A stretch of DNA of 64,000 nt from Rufibacter sp. LB8 (GCF_014876185.1 NZ_JADALJ010000001.1:372001-436000), one strand, 5' to 3'; numbered from the stretch's first letter, positions 26,062 through 34,744 are shown. Notes: generated by a model not told the origin, from the letters alone. Made by a program: numbers and translations.

Positions 26062-26824
26062 AAGCGGGGTGTACGTCCAGGTCTTTGATTTCTTTTTTGT
26101 ACGCCGAGGGCAGAATGATGGACTTCAGAAACCAGTCCAGCTTAAACGCGCGGCTCACTTTGTAGGTCTGCAGCAGCGGCGTAACCAGGGAAAACTGCCT
26201 AAAGCCCAACAGCTTTTTCACCAAATCTGGCACCACCAACACCTGCGCCTCCAGCAGCAGTTTGTAGCGGAGTGTGCCCAGGTGTTTCTTGTATTGCCGG
26301 AACAAATCTGCGGTGTATTTGCTGCGGGCCAGGTCTTGCGCTAAATGCTCTTCGCGCATGGTGCACCAAGCCGGGTAGGTGAGGGGCAGGCCTTGAACGC
26401 CCATGCGGTGACCCACGCGGTAAAAGACCTCAAAGACCTCGGCTTTCTCCTGCTCCGTGAGCGTGCGCTCCAGTACTTCATAGGCCCTGATGGAGTAGTC
26501 AATAAGCATGAACAACACATCGCGGTAGGCCCAGTCAGGGATGGCCGCGCCACGTTTGGCCTCTACGGCGGCGTGAATGTGGGCCATGGCGTCAATGGCT
26601 TTGTTGGCTTTTTCTGTGGTGGAGAACACAATCTGCCGGGCGTACGCTACAGTAGAGAAAAGCCGGCCCAGCGGGTCAGCGGGCAGGCGGCCGGTGAAAT
26701 AGAGCCAGTCCACAGCTTTGTTGAGCGCGAACTCGGCTGAGGAACCGGCAAAAATGAAGAGAATGGTATCGCCTTTGCCCCAGATCTGCCGCACAATTGA
26801 ATCTTTCTCAACAAAGTACTCCAT
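26060..26824 (-). CDS. Oxygenase MpaB family protein (DUF2236)
   Basis: 254 residues of the family that includes latex-clearing protein and fungal MpaB, heme-dependent oxygenases. Family-like features: FIFAGSSAEFALNKAVD, DPLGRLFSTVAYARQIVFST, the AHIHAAVEAKRG histidine segment and DWAYRDVLFMLIDYSIRAYEVL. No signal peptide. The substrate is not predictable. It is flanked on both sides by palindromic repeats (copies 11 and 12). Confidence 0.8.
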   Translation of the reverse strand: MEYFVEKDSIVRQIWGKGDTILFIFAGSSAEFALNKAVDWLYFTGRLPADPLGRLFSTVAYARQIVFSTTEKANKAIDAMAHIHAAVEAKRGAAIPDWAYRDVLFMLIDYSIRAYEVLERTLTEQEKAEVFEVFYRVGHRMGVQGLPLTYPAWCTMREEHLAQDLARSKYTADLFRQYKKHLGTLRYKLLLEAQVLVVPDLVKKLLGFRQFSLVTPLLQTYKVSRAFKLDWFLKSIILPSAYKKEIKDLDVHPA

Positions 26825-26957
26825 AGATAAGTCAACGGTTTTGGTAGCCGATTGGTGGCGTTTTCTGAAACAACGTCTGCTTTTTGTAAGGCGTATGCGC
26901 GGCCAGCGTTTGGCTTGGTAAAGGTAAGGAATACGTTAGCGTTCCAGATTTTTACTT

Positions 26958-26999
26958 CCCGTTTTCGGCTTCGTTTCCAGAAATGAGCCCGAAAACGGG
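26958..26999. repeat. Palindromic repeat copy 12
   Basis: CCCGTTTTCGGCTTCGTTTC / GAAATGAGCCCGAAAACGGG. Lies 134 bp upstream of the oxygenase start and 113 bp left of IS copy 2, not directly after any stop codon. Confidence 0.85.
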
Positions 27000-27111
27000 T
27001 GTTAGGTTTTTTAGAGCAGAACTAAATGAATGCTTTAAAAACGAAGCAACGAGCAACGCAGATAAATTCAATTTTATTTCGATGATATCTCCTTCCCTAA
27101 GTTAAAAATCC

Positions 27112-27898
27112 GGTAGTGGTTTAGAAAGTATGATGGGATAAAAGCTGACAGTGAGTTGTTTAAGATGATGGAATGTTCGAAGTCCTCATCAAAATAAACT
27201 GTCCCCACTGCCAGAGCAGTAAGGTAGTAAAAAACGGAAAGAAAAAGAACGGTGCCCAGAACCTGCTATGCCACAGCTGCAGAAAGCAGTTCCAGGCCAC
27301 GTACCAGTACAAAGGCGCCGATCCGGCCACAAAGCAGCTAATGGTGCGGCTTTTGGAGCGCAACAACGGCATCCGCGACATAGAGGCGCTGCTGGGGGTG
27401 AGCCGCAAGTGCATACTGGACAACCTGTGCCGGCAAGGCAGCCGACTCAGCATCGCACCGGCGCGGCGCTGCTACGAGTCGGTGCAGATAGACGAGGTCT
27501 GGAGCTACGTGGGCAGGCGCAGGAAAGGGAAGTACTGGCTTTTGTATGCCTACTGCCCCGAGACGGATGAGGTTTTGGCTTACAGTTGCGGCCCCAGGAG
27601 CGCAGCAACTGTGAGGAAGCTGCTCAAGAAGCTGGAGAAAGCACACATTGGAGAATACTGCACCGACCATTGGAGAGCCTTCGCCCAGGTGATACCTACA
27701 GAGAAACACAAGGTGGGCAAGGCTTACACAAAAAATATAGAAGGGGTAAATACCTGCCTCAGGGCCAGGAACAGGAGGCTGGTCAGGAAAACGACCTGCT
27801 TCTCCAAGAAAAAGGAGAACCATGATGCGAGCTTAAACCTAATGTTCAACTACCGAAACAACCAAAAATCAAAGCATCATACATTGTAAACCACTACC
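27112..27898 (+). mobile_element. IS1-family insertion sequence, copy 2
   Basis: 787 bp, same ends as copy 1 (GGTAGTGGTTTA start, inverted at the far end). Flanked by the direct 8-bp target duplication AAAAATCC at 27104-27111 and 27899-27906. Oriented opposite to copy 1. Because each copy keeps its own matching target duplication, the 15.6 kb between them has not been inverted or transposed as a unit since insertion. Confidence 0.96.
27173..27889 (+). CDS. IS1-family transposase, copy 2
   Basis: 238 residues, identical in sequence to the transposase of copy 1: InsA-type zinc finger and helix-turn-helix followed by the InsB-type DDE domain (QIDEVW, CTDHW, NIEGVN) in one frame. No inactivating change is visible, so it is presumably active. 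Confidence 0.95.
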   Translation: MFEVLIKINCPHCQSSKVVKNGKKKNGAQNLLCHSCRKQFQATYQYKGADPATKQLMVRLLERNNGIRDIEALLGVSRKCILDNLCRQGSRLSIAPARRCYESVQIDEVWSYVGRRRKGKYWLLYAYCPETDEVLAYSCGPRSAATVRKLLKKLEKAHIGEYCTDHWRAFAQVIPTEKHKVGKAYTKNIEGVNTCLRARNRRLVRKTTCFSKKKENHDASLNLMFNYRNNQKSKHHTL

Positions 27899-28215
27899 AA
27901 AAATCCTAAGGCTTAGTCGCGCATTTTGAATGTAGGGGCGTATCGCATACGCCCGGCGCGTTCTTGTAATTACTTGCGCAGATCTTCACTTATTAATTTC
28001 ATTTAAAACGAAATTATGTTAGCCACCGAAAGGGCGTATGCGATACGCCCCTACATTTTAAAAATTCGCCACAACCATTCATTTCATCCAGACCAAAAAT
28101 CCAGCCTTCACTTTTCTGAAAATTCACGAACATCTCGGTAGAAAAACCTAGTCCGTATAAAAACGGTAAGAGGTAGGGCAACACTTTCATCTACCCATTC
28201 AAACAGGCGCAGCGT
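27899..28215. other. Gene-free stretch between IS copy 2 and aspA
   Basis: 317 bp, mostly a facing repeat pair with core GGGCGTATGCGATACGCCC (27931-27954 and 28032-28055). The remainder upstream of 28216 should hold the aspA promoter; no convincing TAnnTTTG box is seen. Confidence 0.6.
27931..28055. repeat. Facing pair of GGGCGTATGCGATACGCCC repeats
   Basis: Left unit 27931-27954 (TGTAGGGGCGTATCGCATAC...) and right unit 28032-28055 are exact reverse complements over 24 bases. The right unit recurs unchanged at 48189-48212. A dispersed repeat, also internally palindromic. Confidence 0.85.
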
Positions 28216-29625
28216 ATGAACACCACCTTCAGAATTGAGCACGACTTTTTAGGCGAACGGGAAATCTCCAACAACGTGTACTACGGCATTCAGACGCTGC
28301 GGGCCACCGAGAATTTCCAGATCACGGGCATTACCCAGGCCACGGAGCCGCTGTTCATTCAGGCCTTTGCCTACGTGAAGAAGGCCGCCGCCATGGCCAA
28401 CCGAGATTTGAAAGTGCTGGAGCCGCGCATTGCAGAGGCCATCATCTTCGCCTGCGACGAGCTCATTGCCGGTAAGTACCAGGACCAATTTGTGACAGAT
28501 TTGATTCAGGGTGGGGCGGGGACCTCGGTGAACATGAACGCCAACGAGGTCATCGCCAATATTGGCCTGGAATACCTGGGCCACCAGAAGGGCGAGTACC
28601 AGTTTTTGCACCCCAACAACCACGTCAACTTCGCGCAGAGCACCAATGATGCCTACCCCACGGCGCTCATGATGGCCCTGCACCTCAAAACCGACTTTTA
28701 CCTGACGGCTCTGGCAGGTCTTAAAAAAGCCTTCGCCAAAAAAGGCCGTGAATTTGCCGAGGTGCTCAAAATGGGCCGAACGCAACTGCAGGACGCGGTG
28801 CCCATGTCGTTGGGGCAGGAGTTTCAGGCCATGGCGCACACCATTGGCGATGACATTCTGCGGCTGCGCGAGGCTCAGCGCAAACTCTGCGAATGCAACA
28901 TGGGCGGCACCGCCATTGGTACCAGCATCAACGCCCCCGAAGGCTACCCACTGCTCTGCACCAAATATTTAGCCGATATCTCCGGAATGCCCATCACGCT
29001 GGCACCCAACCTCATTGAGGCCACCTCAGACATGGGAACCTACATTCAGCTGTCCGCTATGATCAAGCGGAGTGCGCTCAAAATCTCCAAACTCTGCAAT
29101 GATTTGCGTTTGTTGTCTTCGGGTCCGCGCACCGGTTTGCGGGAAATCAACCTGCCCGCCATGCAGCCCGGCTCTTCTATTATGCCGGGCAAGGTGAACC
29201 CCGTGATTCCGGAAGTAGTAAACCAGGCCGCCTTCTACGTGATGGGCGCCGATGTGACCATTGGCATGGCCGCTGAGGCCGGGCAATTGCAGTTGAACGT
29301 GATGGAGCCGGTCATCGCCTTCAGTTTGTTCACCTCCCTGCAATACATGACCAACGCGGTGAACACGCTCCGCGAGAAATGCGTTGACGGCATCACCGCC
29401 AACGTAGAGATCTGCCGCACCATGGTCATGAACAGCATAGGCATTGTCACGGCTTTAAACCCCATTTTAGGTTATGAAACCTGCTCGGAGATTGCCAAGG
29501 AAGCGCTGGCCACGGGCAAATCCATCCATGCCATTGTGGTGCTGGAGCGCGCCCTAATTCCGCAGAGTAAATGGGACGAGATTTATTCATTTGAGAACAT
29601 GATTCACCCGGAGTTTGTAGTGTAG
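28216..29625 (+). CDS. aspA: Aspartate ammonia-lyase
   Basis: Converts L-aspartate to fumarate and ammonia. 469 residues, usual length. Signature of the fumarase/aspartase superfamily GSSIMPGKVNPVIPE at about 317-331; substrate-binding GGAGTSVNMNANEV and HPNNHVNFAQSTND segments. The start MNTTFRIEHDFLGEREISNNVYYG is typical of AspA rather than fumarase FumC. Cytoplasmic. Flanked on both sides by repeat-rich noncoding DNA, so probably monocistronic. Confidence 0.93.
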   Translation: MNTTFRIEHDFLGEREISNNVYYGIQTLRATENFQITGITQATEPLFIQAFAYVKKAAAMANRDLKVLEPRIAEAIIFACDELIAGKYQDQFVTDLIQGGAGTSVNMNANEVIANIGLEYLGHQKGEYQFLHPNNHVNFAQSTNDAYPTALMMALHLKTDFYLTALAGLKKAFAKKGREFAEVLKMGRTQLQDAVPMSLGQEFQAMAHTIGDDILRLREAQRKLCECNMGGTAIGTSINAPEGYPLLCTKYLADISGMPITLAPNLIEATSDMGTYIQLSAMIKRSALKISKLCNDLRLLSSGPRTGLREINLPAMQPGSSIMPGKVNPVIPEVVNQAAFYVMGADVTIGMAAEAGQLQLNVMEPVIAFSLFTSLQYMTNAVNTLREKCVDGITANVEICRTMVMNSIGIVTALNPILGYETCSEIAKEALATGKSIHAIVVLERALIPQSKWDEIYSFENMIHPEFVV

Positions 29626-30588
29626 TATTATCACGGTCATCCTGAGCATTCTTGAGGGGAGAGCCGAAGAGAGCGAGCGAATCTACTGAAGGTTCTAACG
29701 AAGACTCCTGCTTTCCTTCTTCGCAATTTACAGAGTTGTGCATACAGATAACTTCGACGTTTCGCCGTTGTTGGTGTTCTCACCAACAACCAAGATGGCA
29801 GTTCCAGTTGCTATTTCTTTGCATGCAGTTTGCCTTCCTTCCAAATCACGGCTGATCCATTGCCTCACAAGACGGCTCTTTCCATAGCAGGGCTCCGAGC
29901 GCTCACGGCCGCGAGGCCCCGCCTTCCCCTCTCGCGCTGTATCAGCTCCCTGGTGCCTTCGGCACCCGCCTGAAGGCGACGGAACCTGCTTAGGCGCTCG
30001 ATCGAAAGGCTGGAAATGGTGACCACCCCCAACCCCTCCTAAAACAGGAGGGGAGCCTTACTATAAGTTGCGTTTTCGGGCTCTGTTTTGGAATTGGGGG
30101 CTAAACTGGAATTCTGTTGCTGGTTGTAGAGACCAGGCAGTGCCTTGTCTCTACGGTGGAGGACCAGACTGCTGATGCTCAAAAGACCTCGTAGTGTGCG
30201 CAGCTCCTACGAGTGTCTGCGCCAATTCTGTTTTTTGGCCCTAAATTGGAAATGGACCCGAAACTGGTTTTGCAGATGTAGAGACCAGGCACCGCCTTGT
30301 CTCCCACGCATTGCTTCCTTTAGCCCTGGCATTTCAGATATTCCACCTTGGGAAAGGGCAAAGGAAGTTAACATGCATCCTCAGCTAATTTCCCACCAGT
30401 GAGGAAGAGTCTTCCGCATTTCCCACCCCACATCATTCCCCAATTCCTACCTTTGAATTCCCGTACGTGCAAGAACCAAGAATTTTTGACGCACCGCAAA
30501 AAAGGTTTTCCGTATAGGGGAGAGTGCCTTGGCAAGGGCATTTTAATTCTATTACACAGCAAGAAACCTTTCGGCAATTGAGAAACCC
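29626..30588. other. Long gene-free region packed with degenerate repeats (aspA-selO)
   Basis: 963 bp with no credible gene. Contents: GGTCATCCTGAGCA (29635-29648, also at 48059-48072); a hairpin GTTGTTGGTG/CACCAACAAC at 29767-29790; GGTGCCTTCGGCACC near 29963; the ACCCCTCC/GGAGGGG hairpin at 30032-30053; two decayed CGGGCTC-type palindromes near 30071-30106 and 30229-30266; and two GTAGAGAC hairpins at 30126-30154 and 30278-30307. It appears to be a graveyard of small mobile repeats. Confidence 0.7.
30126..30307. repeat. Two copies of a GTAGAGACCAGGC hairpin repeat
   Basis: 30126-30154 (GTAGAGACCAGGC ... GCCTTGTCTCTAC, nearly perfect hairpin) and 30278-30307 (same left arm, right arm GCCTTGTCTCCCAC). 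A sequence cousin of the GTAGAGACGCAATAC family at 23.8 and 35.2 kb. Confidence 0.75.
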
Positions 30589-32148
30589 ATGGAAAGTTTA
30601 CAGTCCAAAGAATATAAGAAAGAGTTTGTGACCCAGTTTCCCGGCGATGACAGCGGGGATGTGAAACCCAGGCAGACGCCCGGTGTCTTTTACAGCAAGG
30701 CCGCGCCTACGCCCGTGAAAGCGCCCAAATTGTTGGCCTGGTCAGAGGAACTGGCGCAGGAACTGCGCATTCAGAAGCCAGCCACGCAGGCCGAGATTGA
30801 CATTCTGGGCGGCAACCTGGTCACCGAAACTATGTACCCCTACGCCGCCTGCTACGCCGGGCACCAGTTCGGGAATTGGGCCGGGCAGTTGGGCGATGGT
30901 CGCGCGATTACCTTGGGTGAGTGGCCAGCGCCCGACGGCAAGACGTACGAACTGCAACTGAAAGGCGCGGGCCCCACGGCGTATTCCAGGAGGGCAGATG
31001 GCCGGGCGGTGCTGCGGTCCAGCGTGCGGGAATATTTGATGAGCGAAGCCATGCATTACCTGGGGATTCCTACCACGCGGGCGCTTAGTTTAGTTTCTAC
31101 CGGCGACCAGGTCATGCGCGACATGTTCTACAACGGCAACCCCGAGTTCGAGCCGGGCGCTATTGTCATGCGGGTGGCGCCCAGTTTTCTGCGGTTCGGG
31201 AGTTTTGAGATGCCCGCCGCCCGGCAGGAAATTGACAACCTGCGCCAACTGGTGGACTGGACCATCACTAACTATTATCCGCACATCCAAGGCGAGGACC
31301 GGGTGATTGTCTGGTTCCGGGAGGTGGTGGACCGCACGGCGCATTTGATGGTGGAATGGATGCGCGTGGGCTTTGTGCATGGCGTCATGAACACTGATAA
31401 CATGTCCATTCTGGGCCTCACCATTGATTACGGTCCGTTTTCATTTGTAGATAACTATGACACCCAGTTCACGCCCAATACCACAGATTTGCCGGGCCGG
31501 CGGTACGCCTTCGGACAACAGCCGGGCATTGGGCAGTGGAATTTGGGGTGCCTGGCCAGCGCCCTCGCGCCGCTCTTCCCCAACACTGAGCAGTTGGTGG
31601 CCGAACTAGAAGCCTATGAAACCAAGTTCATGCAGAAATACCGCGCCATGTTGGGCAATAAACTGGGCCTGGATGCCGTGCTGGAAGACGATGTGCATTT
31701 GCTCACCCAGCTGGAAACCATGCTCGCCACGCTTCAGCCGGACATGACCATTTTCTACCAACTTTTAATGACCCTGCCTGAAGGAGAACAGGACCAGGCT
31801 GCGGTGGTGTCCCATTTCCAGGAAAGTCTTTATGCAGAATTGCTACCCAAGGAACGCGACATGCTCCATGACTTCATCACGGCGTACAAAGCCAGGTTAG
31901 CCGATAATTCCATCTCTAAAGAGGCTTCCCAGGAACGCATGCAACAGGCTAACCCGCGGTTCATTCTACGCAATTACCTGCTTTCCCAGGCCATAGATGA
32001 CCTCACCAAAGGCGATGACCAATTATTCAATGATTTACAGGAAGCGATCAAAGAACCTTATTCCAACAAGCATGACCGCTTCTTCGTGAAACGCCCCGAC
32101 TGGGCCAGCCACAAACCTGGCAGTTCCATGCTTTCTTGTAGTTCTTAA
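30589..32148 (+). CDS. selO: Protein adenylyltransferase SelO (YdiU/UPF0061)
   Basis: 519 residues. SelO is a pseudokinase-fold enzyme that transfers AMP from ATP to protein Ser/Thr/Tyr and takes part in redox stress response. Family motifs: YAGHQFGNWAGQLGDGRAI, LQLKGAGPTAYSRRADGRAVLRSS (nucleotide-binding basic cluster), GFVHGVMNTDNMSILGLTIDYGPF and GRRYAFGQQP. The C-terminal MLSCSS holds the conserved cysteine that is selenocysteine in eukaryotes; here the codon is TGT, so it is ordinary Cys. Confidence 0.94.
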   Translation: MESLQSKEYKKEFVTQFPGDDSGDVKPRQTPGVFYSKAAPTPVKAPKLLAWSEELAQELRIQKPATQAEIDILGGNLVTETMYPYAACYAGHQFGNWAGQLGDGRAITLGEWPAPDGKTYELQLKGAGPTAYSRRADGRAVLRSSVREYLMSEAMHYLGIPTTRALSLVSTGDQVMRDMFYNGNPEFEPGAIVMRVAPSFLRFGSFEMPAARQEIDNLRQLVDWTITNYYPHIQGEDRVIVWFREVVDRTAHLMVEWMRVGFVHGVMNTDNMSILGLTIDYGPFSFVDNYDTQFTPNTTDLPGRRYAFGQQPGIGQWNLGCLASALAPLFPNTEQLVAELEAYETKFMQKYRAMLGNKLGLDAVLEDDVHLLTQLETMLATLQPDMTIFYQLLMTLPEGEQDQAAVVSHFQESLYAELLPKERDMLHDFITAYKARLADNSISKEASQERMQQANPRFILRNYLLSQAIDDLTKGDDQLFNDLQEAIKEPYSNKHDRFFVKRPDWASHKPGSSMLSCSS

Positions 32149-32160
32149 AATTGGCAGATC

Positions 32161-32212
32161 GGTTTTCCGTTTTCGGGCTCATTTGCAGAAATGAAGCCAA
32201 AAACAGAAAACC
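32161..32212. repeat. Palindromic repeat copy 13
   Basis: Outer stem GGTTTTC / GAAAACC encloses the core with a partly decayed right arm (ATGAAGCCAAAAAC). 12 bp after the selO stop; probable selO terminator. Confidence 0.85.
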
Positions 32213-32338
32213 AGTTAATGGGAGTTATCCTTTGCTCACCGCAGATTCTTCCCTGCATGGTTGCCCAAATGAGAATTAGAAGCACAGTACGAAGCTCTGC
32301 AGACGGGTGTTTTATCAGGAGATTTAAACATTCTTGAT

Positions 32339-32470
32339 TGTAGGGATAGGGCTTGACCTGTCCTGCGCATATCTGATCTACGTATTCCCGAGAGCGGCTT
32401 CTAATTGGTTGCATAGATAGCAGACTGCCCTGAACACCGTTCAGGACAGGTCAAGCCCTGTCCGTACAAC
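32339..32470. repeat. Facing repeats with core GGGCTTGACCTGTCCTG
   Basis: 32349-32365 GGGCTTGACCTGTCCTG is exactly complemented at 32441-32457, with looser matching outward. Part of the 331-bp gene-free interval between selO and the cupin gene. A dispersed-repeat remnant; the short open frame it creates on the minus strand is not considered a gene. Confidence 0.65.
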
Positions 32471-32479
32471 TATAGATTC

Positions 32480-32848
32480 TTATGCCTCTTGCTCGTCTGG
32501 TATGAAATTCATGTCGGCTTCTGAGTGGAACAAGACATAGGCCCGGCGCCAGGGTTCAGAACCCAGCATCTGCCATTTGTGGCCTTTGCAGGTGGTGTCG
32601 GTGGCCAGGAGCACGTCGCCGGTGCGCAGGGTGAAGGTCTCGCCGGTGCTGGTGGTGAATTCCAGAGTGCCGCAGAGCGTGAGCACAAACTGAAGCGTAG
32701 GGGCGACGTGCCAGTCATAGAACGTGCCGGGCGGCGTCTCCTTGAACTGAATGGCGGTGGCGGCGGTGAGGGTGCGGTCGGCTACGGTACCCACAGTAAA
32801 ACGGGAGTCGCCGTGGGCGTCTGTGTACAGTTTATAGGCGCGTATCAT
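32480..32848 (-). CDS. Cupin domain protein
   Basis: 122 residues, a single small beta-barrel cupin fold with the two motif regions FYDWHVAPTLQFVLTLCGTLEFTTSTGE and RTGDVLLATDTTCKGHKW. The metal-binding histidines are only partly matched to the classic cupin signature (His in DWH and KGH). Function unknown: it could be a sugar- or small-molecule-binding protein. Downstream of it is only the repeat region; upstream are palindrome copy 14 and the membrane-protein gene. Confidence 0.78.
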   Translation of the reverse strand: MIRAYKLYTDAHGDSRFTVGTVADRTLTAATAIQFKETPPGTFYDWHVAPTLQFVLTLCGTLEFTTSTGETFTLRTGDVLLATDTTCKGHKWQMLGSEPWRRAYVLFHSEADMNFIPDEQEA

Positions 32849-32910
32849 AAGCAGAAGTCCTTTTTATCTTGCTTACGGCTGGTAGCCGCTGAAGGTAAAT
32901 TTCATAGTTC

Positions 32911-32948
32911 CGTTTTCGGGCTCAATTCTGAAAACGAGGCCATAAACA
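32911..32948. repeat. Palindromic repeat copy 14, fused to a terminator
   Basis: CGTTTTCGGGCTCA with a degenerate right arm (CGAGGCCATAAACAG). The right arm merges with the stem of the adjacent terminator (32942-32986), the same arrangement as copy 5. Confidence 0.8.
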
Positions 32949-32986
32949 GAAAGCCCGAAGCATGGCGCGTCGGGCTTTCTGTTTAT
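32942..32986 (-). terminator. Hairpin terminator of the four-helix membrane protein gene
   Basis: ATAAACAGAAAGCCCGA pairs perfectly (17 bp) with TCGGGCTTTCTGTTTAT around an 11-nt loop. Lies 19 bp downstream of the stop at 33006. The stem overlaps palindrome copy 14. Confidence 0.8.
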
Positions 32987-33005
32987 TATTTAATACGTAT
33001 TTCGC

Positions 33006-33440
33006 CTAGTTGCCAGGCCACGCGTTCCACGGAATTCGGCTCAGGATGAGGACCAGGCCAAGGCCGTAGAAAATAGCGATGGACTTGAATCCCTGGTTGG
33101 TGCCAATCTGGCGCTTGGCGCGTGAGTAGCCCACGGTGATCAAAATAACGGCCAGCACCATCATCAAAGGGTGTTCCAGGAAATACAGCCTAGACACCGA
33201 ATTTTTCATGGCTTCGCCAGAGGCGCTCTCCATCCCCAGCGGCGACACAAAATACAGAATAAGCCCGAAAACCCATTGCAAATGGGTAGGAATGAGTCCC
33301 AAGAGGCTGCGTTTGCGGTCTGCGTTGGTGTATTGTTTACCGCCGAACAGGCCCAGCAGCGCGCTCACAAAAGAAATAACCAGCCCCAGCAGCACCGCAT
33401 AGGCCAGGTACGAGTGAAGATGTTGTAACCCCTGATACAT
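33006..33440 (-). CDS. Small four-helix integral membrane protein
   Basis: 144 residues with four predicted transmembrane helices (YLAYAVLLGLVISFVSALLG; LQWVFGLILYFVS; HPLMMVLAVILITVGY; AIFYGLGLVLILSRI). Proteins of this type in Bacteroidota are often labelled cytochrome b, and conserved histidines lie in HLHSYLAY and PTHLQW and EHP, but heme binding is not shown. ATG at 33440 is chosen; an upstream in-frame start at 33485 adds residues unlike a membrane-protein N-terminus. Function unknown. Confidence 0.78.
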   Translation of the reverse strand: MYQGLQHLHSYLAYAVLLGLVISFVSALLGLFGGKQYTNADRKRSLLGLIPTHLQWVFGLILYFVSPLGMESASGEAMKNSVSRLYFLEHPLMMVLAVILITVGYSRAKRQIGTNQGFKSIAIFYGLGLVLILSRIPWNAWPGN

Positions 33441-33864
33441 AGTTTTAGTGTTGGTTTGTGGGGTAAATATAAGGATTAGCGCCATTTATCTAGGGCCCCG
33501 GCGAGGATGTTTACAGAAGGTAGCCCCAAACCAGCGCACGCTGAGAACGTTAGCAAAGGCCTCACTCTAGAAGTGGAGCGCACAGGCGGTTAGGCGCTAG
33601 TTCTGTCAATGGCCCTTTGATTGGATGCCAGACCTGCCAAAAACCCGCTTCTACTACCACCGCAGGGACTAATAATCCTATGCCGAATGCCAATAAAAGC
33701 TCCTTTGGCTAACGCAATGTCAACTCCGAATTTTGATTAAAGGTTACTAGAAAGGTCTTTCTTTAATGTATTTCTAAATAGCAGATTCTAGTGACGAAAA
33801 TGCAACAACTTGAGGGCGATAAGGTATGCAAAATACGTGCTGTGTAACTTTAAACGCCACTCTT
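33441..33864. other. Gene-free stretch between two divergent small genes
   Basis: About 420 bp, promoter side of both the membrane protein gene and the zinc-ribbon-like gene. I see no repeat of the families described here and no convincing promoter box. Confidence 0.5.
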
Positions 33865-34107
33865 ATGGAAGCGATCTGCAATCATTGTAACCACTGGATA
33901 CAAGACAAAAAAATAGCAGAAGTGCAAACCAAAGAGTTTGGGGTGTGTGATGAGCTTTCCGGCAAACCCGCCATAAACCCGGAGTTTGTACTGTCTGTGG
34001 TGCACGAACCCGGCAGGGCATTCAGCCAACCCAAACCCTTTGAGATAGTGACAGGTGCCCAGTTTGGGTGCAACCACTTTGAGGGAAGAAGAGCCTGGAT
34101 TTTGTAA
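33865..34107 (+). CDS. Small cysteine-rich (zinc-ribbon-like) protein
   Basis: 80 residues. Four or five cysteines arranged as CNHC near the N-terminus, FGVC about 17 residues later, and FGCNHF close to the end, consistent with one metal-binding site. Start at the ATG at 33865 (MEAICNHC) rather than the in-frame upstream codon at 33826. It is followed by a strong intrinsic terminator, which supports it being expressed. No family name can be given; function unknown. Confidence 0.65.
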   Translation: MEAICNHCNHWIQDKKIAEVQTKEFGVCDELSGKPAINPEFVLSVVHEPGRAFSQPKPFEIVTGAQFGCNHFEGRRAWIL

Positions 34108-34145
34108 GTCAGCAGCCTGCCTAACCTACACCTGGGCCACCCACT

Positions 34146-34184
34146 AAAAAGCCGATGCTCCTCTATAGGGCATCGGCTTTTTTT
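34146..34184 (+). terminator. Strong intrinsic terminator of the cysteine-rich small gene
   Basis: AAAAAGCCGATGC pairs with GCATCGGCTTTTT around an 11-nt loop, followed by a run of T on the plus strand. A canonical rho-independent terminator without the CGGGCTC element, useful for comparison. Confidence 0.9.
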
Positions 34185-34210
34185 GTCCTTTAGAAAAAAT
34201 GGGCCGGACT

Positions 34211-34248
34211 CGTTTTCGGGCTCATTTCTGGAAATGGGCCCGAAAACA
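34211..34248. repeat. Palindromic repeat copy 15
   Basis: CGTTTTCGGGCTCATTTC / GAAATGGGCCCGAAAACA. Lies between two convergent genes (stops at 34107 and 34391), after one conventional terminator and before another. Confidence 0.87.
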
Positions 34249-34333
34249 GAAAATTAAACGGGGGATGATCTCCTGCAGTTTGGCCGGCGCGTACGTGTTT
34301 AGTTTAATGACCCTGCAAACAGGGTACAACTGA

Positions 34334-34370
34334 AAAGGTGCGGCTTTTGGGACCGCACCTTTCTTTTTTT
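34334..34370. terminator. Hairpin terminator near the Ser/Gly-rich membrane protein gene
   Basis: AAAGGTGCGG / CCGCACCTTT with a T run on the plus strand and TTTTC on the minus strand. 21 bp beyond the stop of the minus-strand gene at 34391; probably bidirectional. Confidence 0.75.
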
Positions 34371-34390
34371 TCCTGCCAAGGCAGAAGTGA

Positions 34391-34744
34391 TTATTTGTTT
34401 TTCTTTTTGCCGGTAGAGCCTTGAGCGTCATTGTTGCTGCCGCTGTTACTGGCACCAGCGCCACTGCCAGAGTCGCTTGCGCCAGATGTTCCGGTGCTGC
34501 GGTCCGCGCCCGAAGTAGATCCTGCCGCAGCCGAGGCGCCGCTGCTTTTCTTGCCAGATCTGCCCAGGTAGAAGCCGTAGGCCAATAAGCCTAAACCGGC
34601 GGCGATGGCCACGTAAGATTTGTCTTTGTTAGGAAGCGCCTGGTAAAACTCCATGCCAGATTCTGCGGGGTTGGAGATAATGGCTGAAATTTCTGAGGGG
34701 TTCTGGATTAAGTCTGCCAGTGCTTTTGTTTGTTGATTTTCCAT
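34391..34744 (-). CDS. Small single-pass membrane protein with Ser/Gly-rich tail
   Basis: 117 residues: a 45-residue N-terminal part, one transmembrane helix (YVAIAAGLGLLAYGFYLG) at about 43-60, then a low-complexity Ser/Gly/Ala tail ending in KKKNK. Start at the ATG at 34744; the longer frame to 34861 adds residues with no support. No family recognised. It is conserved-looking in composition only; function unknown. Confidence 0.65.
   Translation of the reverse strand: MENQQTKALADLIQNPSEISAIISNPAESGMEFYQALPNKDKSYVAIAAGLGLLAYGFYLGRSGKKSSGASAAAGSTSGADRSTGTSGASDSGSGAGASNSGSNNDAQGSTGKKKNK

Noticed and set aside
10726-27898. Composite transposon carrying the molybdenum cluster
   Set aside because: Each IS copy has its own target duplication. 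A composite would have one duplication outside both copies, not one around each.
29750-30000. Structured noncoding RNA gene in the aspA-selO gap
   Set aside because: Several hairpins exist (GTTGTTGGTG/CACCAACAAC, GGTGCCTTCGGCACC), but they look like separate repeat remnants without promoter or terminator. No known RNA family is recognised.
32100-32148. Selenocysteine in SelO
   Set aside because: The conserved position near the C-terminus is encoded by TGT, and the gene ends at TAA. No TGA recoding is involved.
32145-32414. 89-residue reading frame on the minus strand after selO
   Set aside because: It is made of repeat sequence, including the palindrome peptide (FISANEPENG), and overlaps the selO end. 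No protein-like features.
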